The notes beneath the pieces are model-generated. The model saw nothing but the letters and a program-made list of their open reading frames with translations, was not told the DNA's origin and ran no database searches. A DNA stretch of 64,000 bases from JANNPJ01 sp965200525. GTDB lineage: Bacteria > Actinomycetota > Actinomycetes > Actinomycetales > Kineosporiaceae. Of the stretch, positions 15,684 to 24,319 are shown in pieces; the first letter of the stretch is position 1, and each line of letters starts with the position of its first letter. The position numbers and the translations under genes are program-made. The DNA is taken from positions 5,580,001 through 5,644,000 of the forward strand of contig OZ241368.1 of assembly GCA_965200525.1 (NCBI GenBank). Direction: 5' to 3'.

Positions 15684-17240
15684 ATGACCAGCACGGCGAC
15701 AGGCACGGAGGCAGGCGTCGGCTCCGAACCGGAGGCGGCCGACCTGGCCACGTTCGGCTATCCCCAGGAGCTGCACCGCCGGCTCGGGTCGTACGCGTCC
15801 TTCGCGGCCGGCTTCTCGTTCGTCTCAATCCTGACCACGGTCTTCCAGCTGTTCGCGTTCGGCTTCTCGTTCGGCGGCCCGGCGTTCTTCTGGACCTGGC
15901 CGCTGGTCTTCGCGGGCCAGCTCCTGGTCGCGCTGAACTTCTCCGAACTGGCCGCCCGGTACCCGATCTCGGGCGCGATCTACCAGTGGTCGACCCGGGT
16001 CTCGAACTTCAGCGTGGGCTGGTTCGCCGGCTGGATCATGATCGTGGCCCAGATCGTGACCACCGCCGTGGCCGCGATCGCCATGCAGATCGTGTTGCCG
16101 CCGATCTGGTCCGGCTTCCAGCTGATCGGCAGCGACTCCTCGCCGGCCTCCGCGGACGGCGCCAAGAACGCCGTCCTGCTCGGCGTCATCGTGCTGGTCT
16201 TCACCACGATAATCAACGTGATCGGGGTCCGGCTGATGGCCGTGATCAACTCCTTCGGGGTCACCCTGGAGCTGATCGGGGTCACGGTCGTGGTGATCGC
16301 GCTGTTCGTGCGGGGCGAGCGCGGGCCGGGTGTGCTCACCGACACCGGTGGTCACGGGCACGGCACCGGCTACATCGGCGCCTTCCTGGTGTCGTCGCTG
16401 ATGGCGGCCTACGTGATGGTCGGCTTCGACAGTGCCGGCGAGCTCTCCGAGGAGACCCGCGACGCGCGGCACACCGCCCCGCGGACCATCCTGCGGGCCC
16501 TGGTCGTCTCCGGCATCGGCGGTGCCCTGCTGCTGATCGCGGCCCTGGTCGCGGCGCCGAGCGTGACCGACGGCACGCTGGCCACCCAGGGCCTGCCGTG
16601 GGTGCTGACCAGCCGGCTCGGCGAGACCGGCGGCAAGGTGCTGCTGTGCGTGGTGGCGATCGCGGTGTTCGTCTGCACGCTGTCGATCCAGACCGCCGGA
16701 GCCCGGATGATCTTCTCGATGGCCCGGGACGGCGTGCTGCCGTTCTCGAAGACCCTGTCCTGGGTGCCGGAGCGGACCGGCACCCCGGCGGTCGGCTCGG
16801 TGGTGGTCGGCGTGCTGGCCGCGGCCGTGCTGGTGATCAACATCAACCAGGGCGCGCTGTTCCTGGCCCTGGCCAGCGTCTGTATCGAGATGCTCTACGT
16901 GGCCTACCTCTTCGTCACCGTCCCGCTGCTGCTCCAGCGGATCAAGGGCTGGCCGAAGGCACTGCCCGCCACCACCACCGACGGTGGTCACGCCCTCTTC
17001 GCGCTCGGCCCTTGGGGCGTGCTGATCAACGCCGGGGCGGTGCTCTACGGCCTGGCGATGGCGATCAACCTGGCCTGGCCGCGGGCGGCGGTCTACAACC
17101 CGCTGGCCGGCGCCGGCTACCTGCAGTGGTTCGGGCTGCTGTTCCTGGCCGGCACGCTGGTGATCGGCGCCGCCGTCTTCGCCGTCTGTCGCGGCCGGTT
17201 GCGCGAGACGGTCGTCGAGGCGGCGATGGCACCGGCATGA
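15684..17240 (+). CDS. APC-family permease of the guanidine/urea carboxylase operon
   Basis: The protein has 518 residues and about 12 hydrophobic segments. The APC-superfamily start is typical (FGYPQELHRRLGSYASFAAGFSFVSI), with the conserved loop SAGELSEETRDARHTAPRTI. Such permeases sit regularly beside urea carboxylase-associated proteins and are thought to import the nitrogen substrate. ATG follows a GGAGG within a small hairpin (CGACC-CGGA-GGTCG). It is the first gene of five, and its stop overlaps the next start as ATGA. Its place in the operon suggests uptake of guanidine or a guanidino compound, or urea; the sequence alone does not say which. Confidence 0.87.
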   Translation: MTSTATGTEAGVGSEPEAADLATFGYPQELHRRLGSYASFAAGFSFVSILTTVFQLFAFGFSFGGPAFFWTWPLVFAGQLLVALNFSELAARYPISGAIYQWSTRVSNFSVGWFAGWIMIVAQIVTTAVAAIAMQIVLPPIWSGFQLIGSDSSPASADGAKNAVLLGVIVLVFTTIINVIGVRLMAVINSFGVTLELIGVTVVVIALFVRGERGPGVLTDTGGHGHGTGYIGAFLVSSLMAAYVMVGFDSAGELSEETRDARHTAPRTILRALVVSGIGGALLLIAALVAAPSVTDGTLATQGLPWVLTSRLGETGGKVLLCVVAIAVFVCTLSIQTAGARMIFSMARDGVLPFSKTLSWVPERTGTPAVGSVVVGVLAAAVLVININQGALFLALASVCIEMLYVAYLFVTVPLLLQRIKGWPKALPATTTDGGHALFALGPWGVLINAGAVLYGLAMAINLAWPRAAVYNPLAGAGYLQWFGLLFLAGTLVIGAAVFAVCRGRLRETVVEAAMAPA

Positions 17241-18073
17241 GTTCCGACACCTCCACCCCCCTGGGCGCCCGCGAGCACGCGCGGGCCCAGGGGGGCGCCC
17301 GGGCCGAGGCCATGCCCACCGTGCCCGCCTCGGCCTGGCCGACCCCGCCCGAGGGTGTCGACGCGGCCACCCTGACCTGGGCCGAGACCGTGGCCGGGGG
17401 CGGGTACACGTCCAAGGTGATCGCCCGGGGCAGCACGGTCCGGCTGACCGACGTGGCCGGCGACGCCTGCGCGCACGTCCTGCTGTTCAACGCCGACCAG
17501 CCCTGGGAGCGGCTGAACGTCGCCGACACCGTGAAGGTGCTCTGGCAGGCCTATCTCGGCCCCGGTCACCTGCTGCTGTCCGACCAGGGCCGGGTGCTGG
17601 CGTCGCTGGTGACCGACACCGGCGGCCGGCACGACGCCCTCTGCGGCACGTCGTCCCGGCTGCGCAACGAGGAGCGCTACGGCGACGGCGCCCCGCAAGG
17701 GCCCTCACCGGCCGGTCGCGAACTGCAGTTGCTGGCCGTGGCCAAGCACGGCCTGACCGCCCGGGACGTCGGCCCGGGCCTGTCGTTCTTCAAGGGCGTC
17801 CGGGCCGAGCCGGACGGTGCGCTGACCTTCACCGGCAGTGCCGGCCCGGGCGCGTTCGTCGAACTGCGGGCCGAGCTGCCGCTGGTGATGGTGATCGTCG
17901 ACGTGCCGCACCCGATCGACCCGCGGCCGGCCTACGAGTGCTCCCCGCTCGAGGTGCTGGCCTGGAGCGGGGCGGCCACCGAACCGCAGGACCCGTTGTG
18001 GACGGCGTCCCCGGAAGGGGAGCGGGCCTTCCTCAACACCGCCGACTACCTGACCGCGAGGGGGATCCGATGA
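17237..18073 (+). CDS. Urea carboxylase-associated protein 1 (DUF1989); likely carboxyguanidine deiminase subunit
   Basis: The protein has 278 residues; the ATG overlaps the permease stop (ATGA). It belongs to the DUF1989 family: TLTWAETVAGGGYTSKVIARGSTVRLTDVAGDACAHVLLFNAD near the start, then DTGGRHDALCGTSS and LSFFKGVRAEPDGAL. Proteins of this pair, long called urea carboxylase-associated, have been shown in other bacteria to form carboxyguanidine deiminase (CgdAB), which converts carboxyguanidine to allophanate and ammonia. Adjacent placement with the second subunit supports the same role here. The first 50 residues are Ala/Pro-rich and may be dispensable. Which of CgdA or CgdB it corresponds to was not decided. 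Confidence 0.85.
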   Translation: MSSDTSTPLGAREHARAQGGARAEAMPTVPASAWPTPPEGVDAATLTWAETVAGGGYTSKVIARGSTVRLTDVAGDACAHVLLFNADQPWERLNVADTVKVLWQAYLGPGHLLLSDQGRVLASLVTDTGGRHDALCGTSSRLRNEERYGDGAPQGPSPAGRELQLLAVAKHGLTARDVGPGLSFFKGVRAEPDGALTFTGSAGPGAFVELRAELPLVMVIVDVPHPIDPRPAYECSPLEVLAWSGAATEPQDPLWTASPEGERAFLNTADYLTARGIR

Positions 18074-18738
18074 GCGCCGCTGGCCAGAACGGCGCCCTGG
18101 TCGACGGCACGGTGATCCGGGACGACGTCGTCCAGGCCCGGGCTCCGTGGTCGGCCGTGATCGAGGCCGGCCAGGTGCTGACCGTGGTCGACCTCGGCGG
18201 CAACCAGGCCGTCGACTGCCTGCTCTACCACGCCGCCGACACCGCCGAGCGGTACAGCGCGCCGGACACGATCGCGGCCCAGGGCAACCTGTTCCTGACC
18301 ACCGGCAGCGTGCTGCGCTCGAGCGCCGGCCGGCCGCTGATGACCGTGATCGCCGACGAGGTGGGTCGGCACGACACCATCGGCGGGGCCTGCTCCAAGG
18401 AGTCGAACACGCTGCGCTACGGCCACCACACTCGCCACCAGCACGCCTGCGTGGAGAACTTCCTGGCCGAGGGGGCCCGCTGGGGGCTGGCCAAGCGCGA
18501 CCTGGTCAGCAACATCAACTGGTACATGAACGTGCCGGTCGACCCGGACGGCAGCCTGGGCATCGTCGACGGGCTCTCCGCGCCCGGCCTGCGGCTGGCC
18601 CTGCGGGCCGAGATCGACACCCTGGTCCTGGTCTCGAACTGCCCGCAGGTCAACAACCCGTGCAACGGCTTCAACCCGACGCCGGTCCGCATGATCGTCA
18701 GCCGGCCCGAGCCGGCGCCACTCGAAAAGGCCCTATGA
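18070..18738 (+). CDS. Urea carboxylase-associated protein 2 (DUF1989); likely carboxyguanidine deiminase subunit
   Basis: The protein has 222 residues and ATGA overlaps at both ends. This is the more conserved of the pair: GRHDTIGGACSKESNTLRYG, then CVENFLAEGARWGLAKRDLVSNINWYMNVPV, and the closing NCPQVNNPCNGFNPTPVRM. The conserved Cys and His residues are likely to be catalytic or metal-binding. With its neighbour it probably forms the heteromeric deiminase that removes one nitrogen from carboxyguanidine. Two other DUF1989 roles exist, but the carboxylase/allophanate hydrolase context argues for this one. Confidence 0.88.
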   Translation: MSAAGQNGALVDGTVIRDDVVQARAPWSAVIEAGQVLTVVDLGGNQAVDCLLYHAADTAERYSAPDTIAAQGNLFLTTGSVLRSSAGRPLMTVIADEVGRHDTIGGACSKESNTLRYGHHTRHQHACVENFLAEGARWGLAKRDLVSNINWYMNVPVDPDGSLGIVDGLSAPGLRLALRAEIDTLVLVSNCPQVNNPCNGFNPTPVRMIVSRPEPAPLEKAL

Positions 18739-21700
18739 GCGGCTACCTCAGGGACGACGGCCCGCGGTTCGACAGCCTGCTGGTGGCCAACCGGGGCGAG
18801 ATCGCGGTGCGGATCCTGCGCACGGCGGCCCGGCTACGGCTGCGCACGGTCGCGGTCTTCTCCGAGCCCGACCGGGCGGCCCGGCACGTCCGGATGGCCG
18901 ACACCGCCGTCCGGCTCGGGCCGGGCCCGGCCCGGGACAGCTACCTGCGGGCCGACGCGGTGATCGAGGCCGCCCTGGCCACCGGGGCCGGCGCGATCCA
19001 CCCCGGCTACGGCTTCCTCTCCGAGGACGCCGGGTTCGCCCGCGCGGTCGAGGCCGCCGGGCTGGTCTTCGTCGGCCCGACCCCGGAACACCTGGAGCAG
19101 TTCGGCCTCAAGCACACCGCCCGCGAGCTGGCCCGGGCGGCCGGCGTGCCGATGATCGCCGGCTCCGGGCTGCTGGCCGACGTCGACGCGGCCCGGGTCG
19201 CGGCCGAGGCGATCGGCTACCCGGTGATGGTCAAGGCCACCGGCGGCGGGGGCGGGATCGGGCTGCAGGCCTGCCGCACCCCGGCCGAGCTGACCGAGGC
19301 CTTCGCCCGGGTCGACCGGCTGGCCCGGGCCAGTTTCGGCTCCGGCGGCGTGTTCCTGGAGCGGTACGTCGAGCAGGCCCGGCACGTCGAGGTCCAGGTG
19401 TTCGGGGACGGCGCCGGCACGGTGATCCAGCTCGGCACCCGGGACTGCTCGTTGCAGCGGCGCAACCAGAAGGTGATCGAGGAGGCGCCGGCCCCGGCCC
19501 TGCCCGACGCCGTCCGCCGGCAGCTGCACGAGTCGGCCGTGGCGCTGTGCGCCTCGGTGAACTACCGCTCGGCGGGTACGGTCGAGTTCGTCTACGACGC
19601 CGTCCGCGAGCAGGTCTCGTTCCTCGAGGTGAACGCCCGCCTGCAGGTCGAGCACCCGGTGACCGAGCAGCGCTACGACGTCGACCTGGTCGAGATGATG
19701 CTCCGGCTGGCCCAGGGCGACCGCTCGGTCGTCACCGAAGAGGGCCGGCGGCCGCAGGGTTTCGCGGTCGAGGCCCGGATCTACGCCGAGGACCCGAGCC
19801 ACGACCACCGGCCCGGGGCCGGCCTGCTGACCCGGGTCGAGTTCCCGGACGACGTCCGGGTGGAGAGCTGGATCGAGACCGGCACCGAGATCGCCACCCA
19901 CTACGACCCGATGCTGGCCAAGGTGATCGCCACCGCCGCGACCCGCGAGCAGGCCCTCGACCAGCTGGCCGCCGCCCTGGCCGCGACCCGGGTGGACGGC
20001 GTCGAGACCAACCTCGGCCTGCTCCGGGCCGCGCTGGTCGACCCCCGGGTGCGGGCGGCCGAGCACTCGACCGCCACCCTGGCCACGATCGAGGACGCCG
20101 AACCCCGGATCGACGTGGTCCGCGGCGGCACCATGACCACGGTTCAGGACTGGCCCGGCCGCCGGCACCTGTGGGAGGTGGGCGTGCCGCCGTCCGGGGC
20201 GATGGACGACCTGTCGCTGCGGCTGGGCAATCTCGCGCTCGGCAACCGGCCCGGCGCGCCCGGCCTGGAGTGCACCATGACCGGCCCGGCGTTCCGGGTC
20301 CGGACCGCGACCTGGATCTGCGTCACCGGGGCCGACGTCGAGGTCACGGTGGATGGCGGGCCGGTACCGACCTGGGAGCCGGTGCCGGTTCCGGCCGGTG
20401 GTCTGGTCGATGTCGGGCCGGCCGGGCCGCGGGGCCTGCGCAGCTACGTGCTGTTCGCCGGCGGGCTCGACGTCCCCGAGTACCTGGGCAGTGCCTCGAC
20501 GTTCACCCTCGGCCAGTTCGGCGGCCACGGCGGCCGGGCGCTGGCCGCCGGCGACGTCCTGCGCACGGTCGGCGCCGGGGCCGGCTCGCCGGGGCGGCCC
20601 GGTGCCCTCAGGGCACACGGCGGTGACCCGCTCCCGGGTGGGACGAGCCCGGTCGGGGCAGTGCCGGTCGAGGCGCGGCCGGAGCTGACCAACGAGTGGA
20701 CCCTGGCCGTCCAGGAGGGCCCGCACGCCGCCCCCGAGTTCTTCACCGCGGCCGACATCGAGGAGTTCTACGCGGCGTCGTTCAGCGTGCACTTCAACAG
20801 CGCCCGCACCGGCGTCCGCCTGGTGGGCCCGAAACCGCGCTGGACCCGGCCGGACGGCGGCGAGGCCGGCCTGCACCCGTCGAACATCCACGACACGCCC
20901 TACTCGGTCGGCGCGATCGACTTCACCGGCGACACCCCGATCCTGCTCGGCCCGGACGGGCCCAGCCTCGGCGGTTTCGTCTGCCCGGCCACGGTGGTCA
21001 CGGGCGAGCGGTGGAAGCTGGGCCAGCTCCGGCCGGGGGACACGGTCAGGTTCGTCCCGGTCGGCGACGGTGTGGCCGATGAACTGCGCCGGCCCCCGGC
21101 GCTGAGCCGTTCCCGTCCTGGCCCGGCCTTCATCGGCGCCGGCGCCGCGCACCGGGGCGACGCCGCCCGGGACGACGCTGCCCGGGACGACGCTGCCCGG
21201 GACGACGCTGCCCGGGACGACGCTGCCCGGGACGACGCTGCCCGGGACAACGGCGTACTGGGTCGCCGACCGGCCACCGACACCGGGCCCGAGGTGACCT
21301 ACCGCCGCTCCGGCGACGACAACCTGCTGATCGAGTACGGCCCGATGACCCTCGACCTCGGCCTGCGGCTGCGGGTGCACGCCCTGGCCGAGCGGTTCAC
21401 CGCCGAGGCGATGCCCGGCGTCGTGGACGTCACCCCGGGCATCCGCTCGCTGCAGATCCACGTCGACCCGGACCGGCTGCCGGTCTCCCGGGTGCTCGAC
21501 CTGGTCCGCTCGGTCGAGGACGAGCTGCCCGCCACCAGCGACCTGGTCGTGCCCAGCCGGGTGGTCAATCTGCCGCTGTCCTGGGACGATCCGGCCACCC
21601 GGGAGGCGATCGCCCGGTACATGGCCGGCGTCCGGGCCGATGCGCCCTGGTGCCCCTGGAACATCGAGTTCATCCGCCGGGTCAACGGCCTGACCAGCGT

Positions 21701-22499
21701 GGACGACGTCTACCGGACCGTTTTCAACGCCGAGTACCTGGTGCTCGGCCTGGGCGACGTCTACCTCGGCGCGCCGGTCGCCACCCCGCTCGACCCCCGG
21801 CACCGGCTGGTCACCACCAAGTACAACCCGGCCCGCACCTGGACCCCGGAGAACGCGGTCGGGATCGGCGGGGCCTACCTGTGCATCTACGGCATGGAAG
21901 GGCCCGGCGGGTACCAGTTCGTCGGGCGGACCACCCAGGTCTGGAGCCGGTTCCGGCAGACCGGGCCGTTCGAGCCGGGTTCGCCCTGGCTGCTGCGGCA
22001 TTTCGACCGGATCTCCTGGTACCCGGTGTCGGCCGAGGAGCTGCTCGACCTGCGGGCCGACATGGCCGCCGGCCGGCTCGATCTCCAGATCGAGGACGGC
22101 AAGTTCGGGCTGGCCGAGCACGAGGCCTTCCTGGCCGAGAACGCCGGGCCGATCGCCCGGTTCCGGGCCGGCCAGGCGCTCGCCTTCGGGGCCGAGCGGG
22201 CGGCCTGGGCCGCGGCGGGCGAGTTCGACCCCCGGCCGGAGCCGGAGCTCACCGCGCCCGGCCCGGCGGTGACCGTGCCGCCGGGCGGGATACTGGTCGA
22301 GGCGCAGAACGCCGCCAACGTGTGGCGGGTCGACGTCCGGCCGGGCGACCGGGTGGCGGCCGGGCAGACCCTGCTCGCGCTGGAAGCGATGAAGATGGAG
22401 ATGCCGGTGCATGCACCGCACGAGGGAACCGTCGTCGAGCTTCTGGTGCGGCCGGGCGACGAGGTGCGGCCCGGCACCGCGCTGGTGGTGATCGCATGA
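18735..22499 (+). CDS. Biotin-dependent urea/guanidine carboxylase
   Basis: The protein has 1254 residues. Domains in order: biotin carboxylase (about 10-455; LLVANRGEIAVRILR, ATGGGGGIGLQ, EVNARLQVEHPVTE), AHS2-type domain (about 457-776; RGGTMTTVQDWPGR), a linker with five DDAAR repeats, AHS1-type domain (about 853-1070; TTKYNPARTW and GIGGAYLCIYGMEGPGGYQ), and a C-terminal biotin carrier with EAMKMEMP (biotin on K1220). It uses ATP and bicarbonate to carboxylate urea or guanidine. The CgdAB-like genes beside it favour guanidine; true urea carboxylase would not need them. ATGA overlaps at both ends couple it to its neighbours. The repeat in the linker is unusual. Confidence 0.93.
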   Translation: MSGYLRDDGPRFDSLLVANRGEIAVRILRTAARLRLRTVAVFSEPDRAARHVRMADTAVRLGPGPARDSYLRADAVIEAALATGAGAIHPGYGFLSEDAGFARAVEAAGLVFVGPTPEHLEQFGLKHTARELARAAGVPMIAGSGLLADVDAARVAAEAIGYPVMVKATGGGGGIGLQACRTPAELTEAFARVDRLARASFGSGGVFLERYVEQARHVEVQVFGDGAGTVIQLGTRDCSLQRRNQKVIEEAPAPALPDAVRRQLHESAVALCASVNYRSAGTVEFVYDAVREQVSFLEVNARLQVEHPVTEQRYDVDLVEMMLRLAQGDRSVVTEEGRRPQGFAVEARIYAEDPSHDHRPGAGLLTRVEFPDDVRVESWIETGTEIATHYDPMLAKVIATAATREQALDQLAAALAATRVDGVETNLGLLRAALVDPRVRAAEHSTATLATIEDAEPRIDVVRGGTMTTVQDWPGRRHLWEVGVPPSGAMDDLSLRLGNLALGNRPGAPGLECTMTGPAFRVRTATWICVTGADVEVTVDGGPVPTWEPVPVPAGGLVDVGPAGPRGLRSYVLFAGGLDVPEYLGSASTFTLGQFGGHGGRALAAGDVLRTVGAGAGSPGRPGALRAHGGDPLPGGTSPVGAVPVEARPELTNEWTLAVQEGPHAAPEFFTAADIEEFYAASFSVHFNSARTGVRLVGPKPRWTRPDGGEAGLHPSNIHDTPYSVGAIDFTGDTPILLGPDGPSLGGFVCPATVVTGERWKLGQLRPGDTVRFVPVGDGVADELRRPPALSRSRPGPAFIGAGAAHRGDAARDDAARDDAARDDAARDDAARDDAARDNGVLGRRPATDTGPEVTYRRSGDDNLLIEYGPMTLDLGLRLRVHALAERFTAEAMPGVVDVTPGIRSLQIHVDPDRLPVSRVLDLVRSVEDELPATSDLVVPSRVVNLPLSWDDPATREAIARYMAGVRADAPWCPWNIEFIRRVNGLTSVDDVYRTVFNAEYLVLGLGDVYLGAPVATPLDPRHRLVTTKYNPARTWTPENAVGIGGAYLCIYGMEGPGGYQFVGRTTQVWSRFRQTGPFEPGSPWLLRHFDRISWYPVSAEELLDLRADMAAGRLDLQIEDGKFGLAEHEAFLAENAGPIARFRAGQALAFGAERAAWAAAGEFDPRPEPELTAPGPAVTVPPGGILVEAQNAANVWRVDVRPGDRVAAGQTLLALEAMKMEMPVHAPHEGTVVELLVRPGDEVRPGTALVVIA
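21156..21248 (+). repeat. In-frame 15-bp minisatellite coding for DDAAR repeats
   Basis: Five identical GACGACGCTGCCCGG units (21171-21245) are preceded by one imperfect unit (GDAAR) and followed by GACAACG. They encode residues about 808-837 of the carboxylase, in the linker between its AHS2 and AHS1 domains. The period is a multiple of three, so copy-number changes keep the frame. Confidence 0.97.
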
Positions 22500-24226
22500 C
22501 CGCGGTCGAGCGGGTCTGGGCCGCCTACGAGCGGATCGACGCCGTCGACCGGCCCGAGATCTGGATCAGCCTGCGCCCGCGCGAGGAGGTGCTGGCCGAC
22601 GCCGTCCTGGTCGACGCCGCGATCGACGCCGGCGCGGTGCTGCCACTGGCCGGCCGGGTGCTGGCGGTCAAGGACAACATCGACGTGGCCGGCCTGGACA
22701 CCACGGCCGGGTGCCCGGACTATGCCTACCGGCCGGCAGTCAGCGCCCCGGCGGTGCGGCGGCTGGTCGGGGCGGGCGCGATCGTGCTTGGCAAGACCAA
22801 CCTGGACCAGTTCGCCACCGGGCTGGTCGGCGTGCGCAGCCCGTACGGCGCGGTCCGGGACGCCCGCGACCCGGCGCGGATCTCGGGCGGCTCCAGTTCG
22901 GGCTCGGCCGTGGCGGTCGCTCTCGGGATCGTCGACCTGGCCCTGGCCACCGACACGGCCGGCTCGGGCCGGGTGCCGGCCGCGTTGCAGGGCATCGTCG
23001 GGATCAAGGCGACCCGGGGTCTGGTGCCGACCGTCGGCGTCGTCCCGGCCTGCCGTTCGCTCGACTGCGTGACTGTGCTGGCCCCGACCCTGCCCGCCGC
23101 CCAGCAGGCGATGGCCCTGCTGATCGGCCCCGACCCGGCCGACCCGACCAGCCGGGAATGGCCGGCCGACGCTCCGCTGGGTGCCCCGGCCCGGCCCACC
23201 GTCGCCGTCCCCGGTTCGGATCAGCTGCACGACCTCGACCCGGCCTGGCGGGCCGCCTTCGAGCGGACCTGTGCCCGGCTGGAGCGGGCCGGTGCGGTGC
23301 TGGTGCCGATCGAGCTGGAGTCGTTCCTGACCGTGGCCCGGCTGATGTACCACGGCGCGTTCGTCGCCGAGAGGTACGCCGCAGTGGGCGAATTCGTGAC
23401 CAGCCACCCCGGCTCGATCGACCCCACGGTGCGGAAGATCATCGAGGACGCCGGGGCGATCCCGGCGCATCAGCTCACCACCGACCTCGAACGGCTGGAT
23501 CAGCTCCGGCTGGCCGCCACCGCCGCCCTGGGCGACGCCGACGCCCTGCTCCTGCCGACCACCACCCACCACCCGCTGATCAGCGAGGTGCTGGCCGACC
23601 CGGTCGCGGTGAACAGCCGGCTCGGCACCTACACCAACTTCTGCAACCTGCTCGACCTCGGCGCGATCGCCCTGCCCAGCGGCGAGCTGGTCGGCGGCGA
23701 CAGCTTCGGGGTGAGCGTCATCGTGCGGGCCTTCGCCGACCGGGTGGCCGGCGACATCGCCGCCCTGCTGACCGGTCCGGCCGAGGCCGACGGTGCCCGG
23801 CCGCCGGTGACGGGTGAGCGCAGCGGGCCGGCCGGGGTCCGGCTGGTGGTGGTCGGGGCCCACCTGTCCGGGTTGCCGCTGAACCACCAGCTCGTCTCCC
23901 GCGGGGCCCGCTTCGTCGGCCCGGTCACGACCAGCGCCGACTACGCCATGTTCCTGCTCGACACGGTGCCGCCCAAGCCGGGGCTGATCCGGGTGGACGA
24001 GGGCGGCGCCGCCTTCGAGGCCGAGCTGTGGGAGCTGCCGCCGGTCGGGATGGCCTCGTTCCTGGCCGAACTGCCCAGCCCGATGGCCCTGGGCCAGGTA
24101 CGGCTGGCCGACGGCAGCTCCAGCACCGGCTTCCTGGTCGAACCGCTGGCCGTCGCCGGGGCCCGCGACATCAGCGCCCACGGCGGCTGGCGCAACTTCC
24201 TGCTCGCCGAAGCCACCTCGCGCTGA
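22496..24226 (+). CDS. atzF: Allophanate hydrolase
   Basis: The protein has 576 residues; the ATG overlaps the carboxylase stop (ATGA). It is an amidase-signature enzyme: catalytic Lys in LAVKDNID (K59), cis-Ser in GGSSSGSAVAVA (about 133-135), and nucleophile Ser in DTAGSGRVPAA (S157). The C-terminal domain (about 445-576; RLVVVGAHLSGLPLNHQL and YAMFLLDTVPPKPGLIRV) is the allophanate-hydrolase-specific extension that decarboxylates the intermediate. It turns allophanate into two ammonia and two CO2. It closes the operon: with the deiminase and carboxylase this gives three ammonia per guanidine. Confidence 0.94.
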   Translation: MTAVERVWAAYERIDAVDRPEIWISLRPREEVLADAVLVDAAIDAGAVLPLAGRVLAVKDNIDVAGLDTTAGCPDYAYRPAVSAPAVRRLVGAGAIVLGKTNLDQFATGLVGVRSPYGAVRDARDPARISGGSSSGSAVAVALGIVDLALATDTAGSGRVPAALQGIVGIKATRGLVPTVGVVPACRSLDCVTVLAPTLPAAQQAMALLIGPDPADPTSREWPADAPLGAPARPTVAVPGSDQLHDLDPAWRAAFERTCARLERAGAVLVPIELESFLTVARLMYHGAFVAERYAAVGEFVTSHPGSIDPTVRKIIEDAGAIPAHQLTTDLERLDQLRLAATAALGDADALLLPTTTHHPLISEVLADPVAVNSRLGTYTNFCNLLDLGAIALPSGELVGGDSFGVSVIVRAFADRVAGDIAALLTGPAEADGARPPVTGERSGPAGVRLVVVGAHLSGLPLNHQLVSRGARFVGPVTTSADYAMFLLDTVPPKPGLIRVDEGGAAFEAELWELPPVGMASFLAELPSPMALGQVRLADGSSSTGFLVEPLAVAGARDISAHGGWRNFLLAEATSR

Positions 24227-24232
24227 CCGGAC

Positions 24233-24308
24233 CGACCGCATAGGAGGATCAATGACGATCCGGCGGCCGGGAGGCCGCTGCCGGCGGGTCGGTCCTCCTC
24301 TGCGGTCG
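24233..24308. terminator. Long two-part hairpin between convergent atzF and response-regulator genes
   Basis: The outer 16-bp arms (CGACCGCA-x-AGGAGGA and its complement) pair with one mismatch; an inner GGCGGCC/GGCCGC stem sits within. It lies 6 bp past the atzF stop and overlaps no gene, and probably serves both strands. The left arm holds a perfect AGGAGGA followed at good spacing by ATG at 24252, which opens a 29-codon frame; the right arm could mask that site. Confidence 0.65.
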
Positions 24309-24319
24309 TTCGGAGTCGG

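Noticed and set aside
18834..22421. Open frame of almost 1200 codons on the minus strand across the carboxylase
   Set aside because: It is a GC-rich antisense shadow: composition is Arg/Gly/Pro-dominated, no family motif is present, and the plus strand encodes an unmistakable biotin carboxylase.
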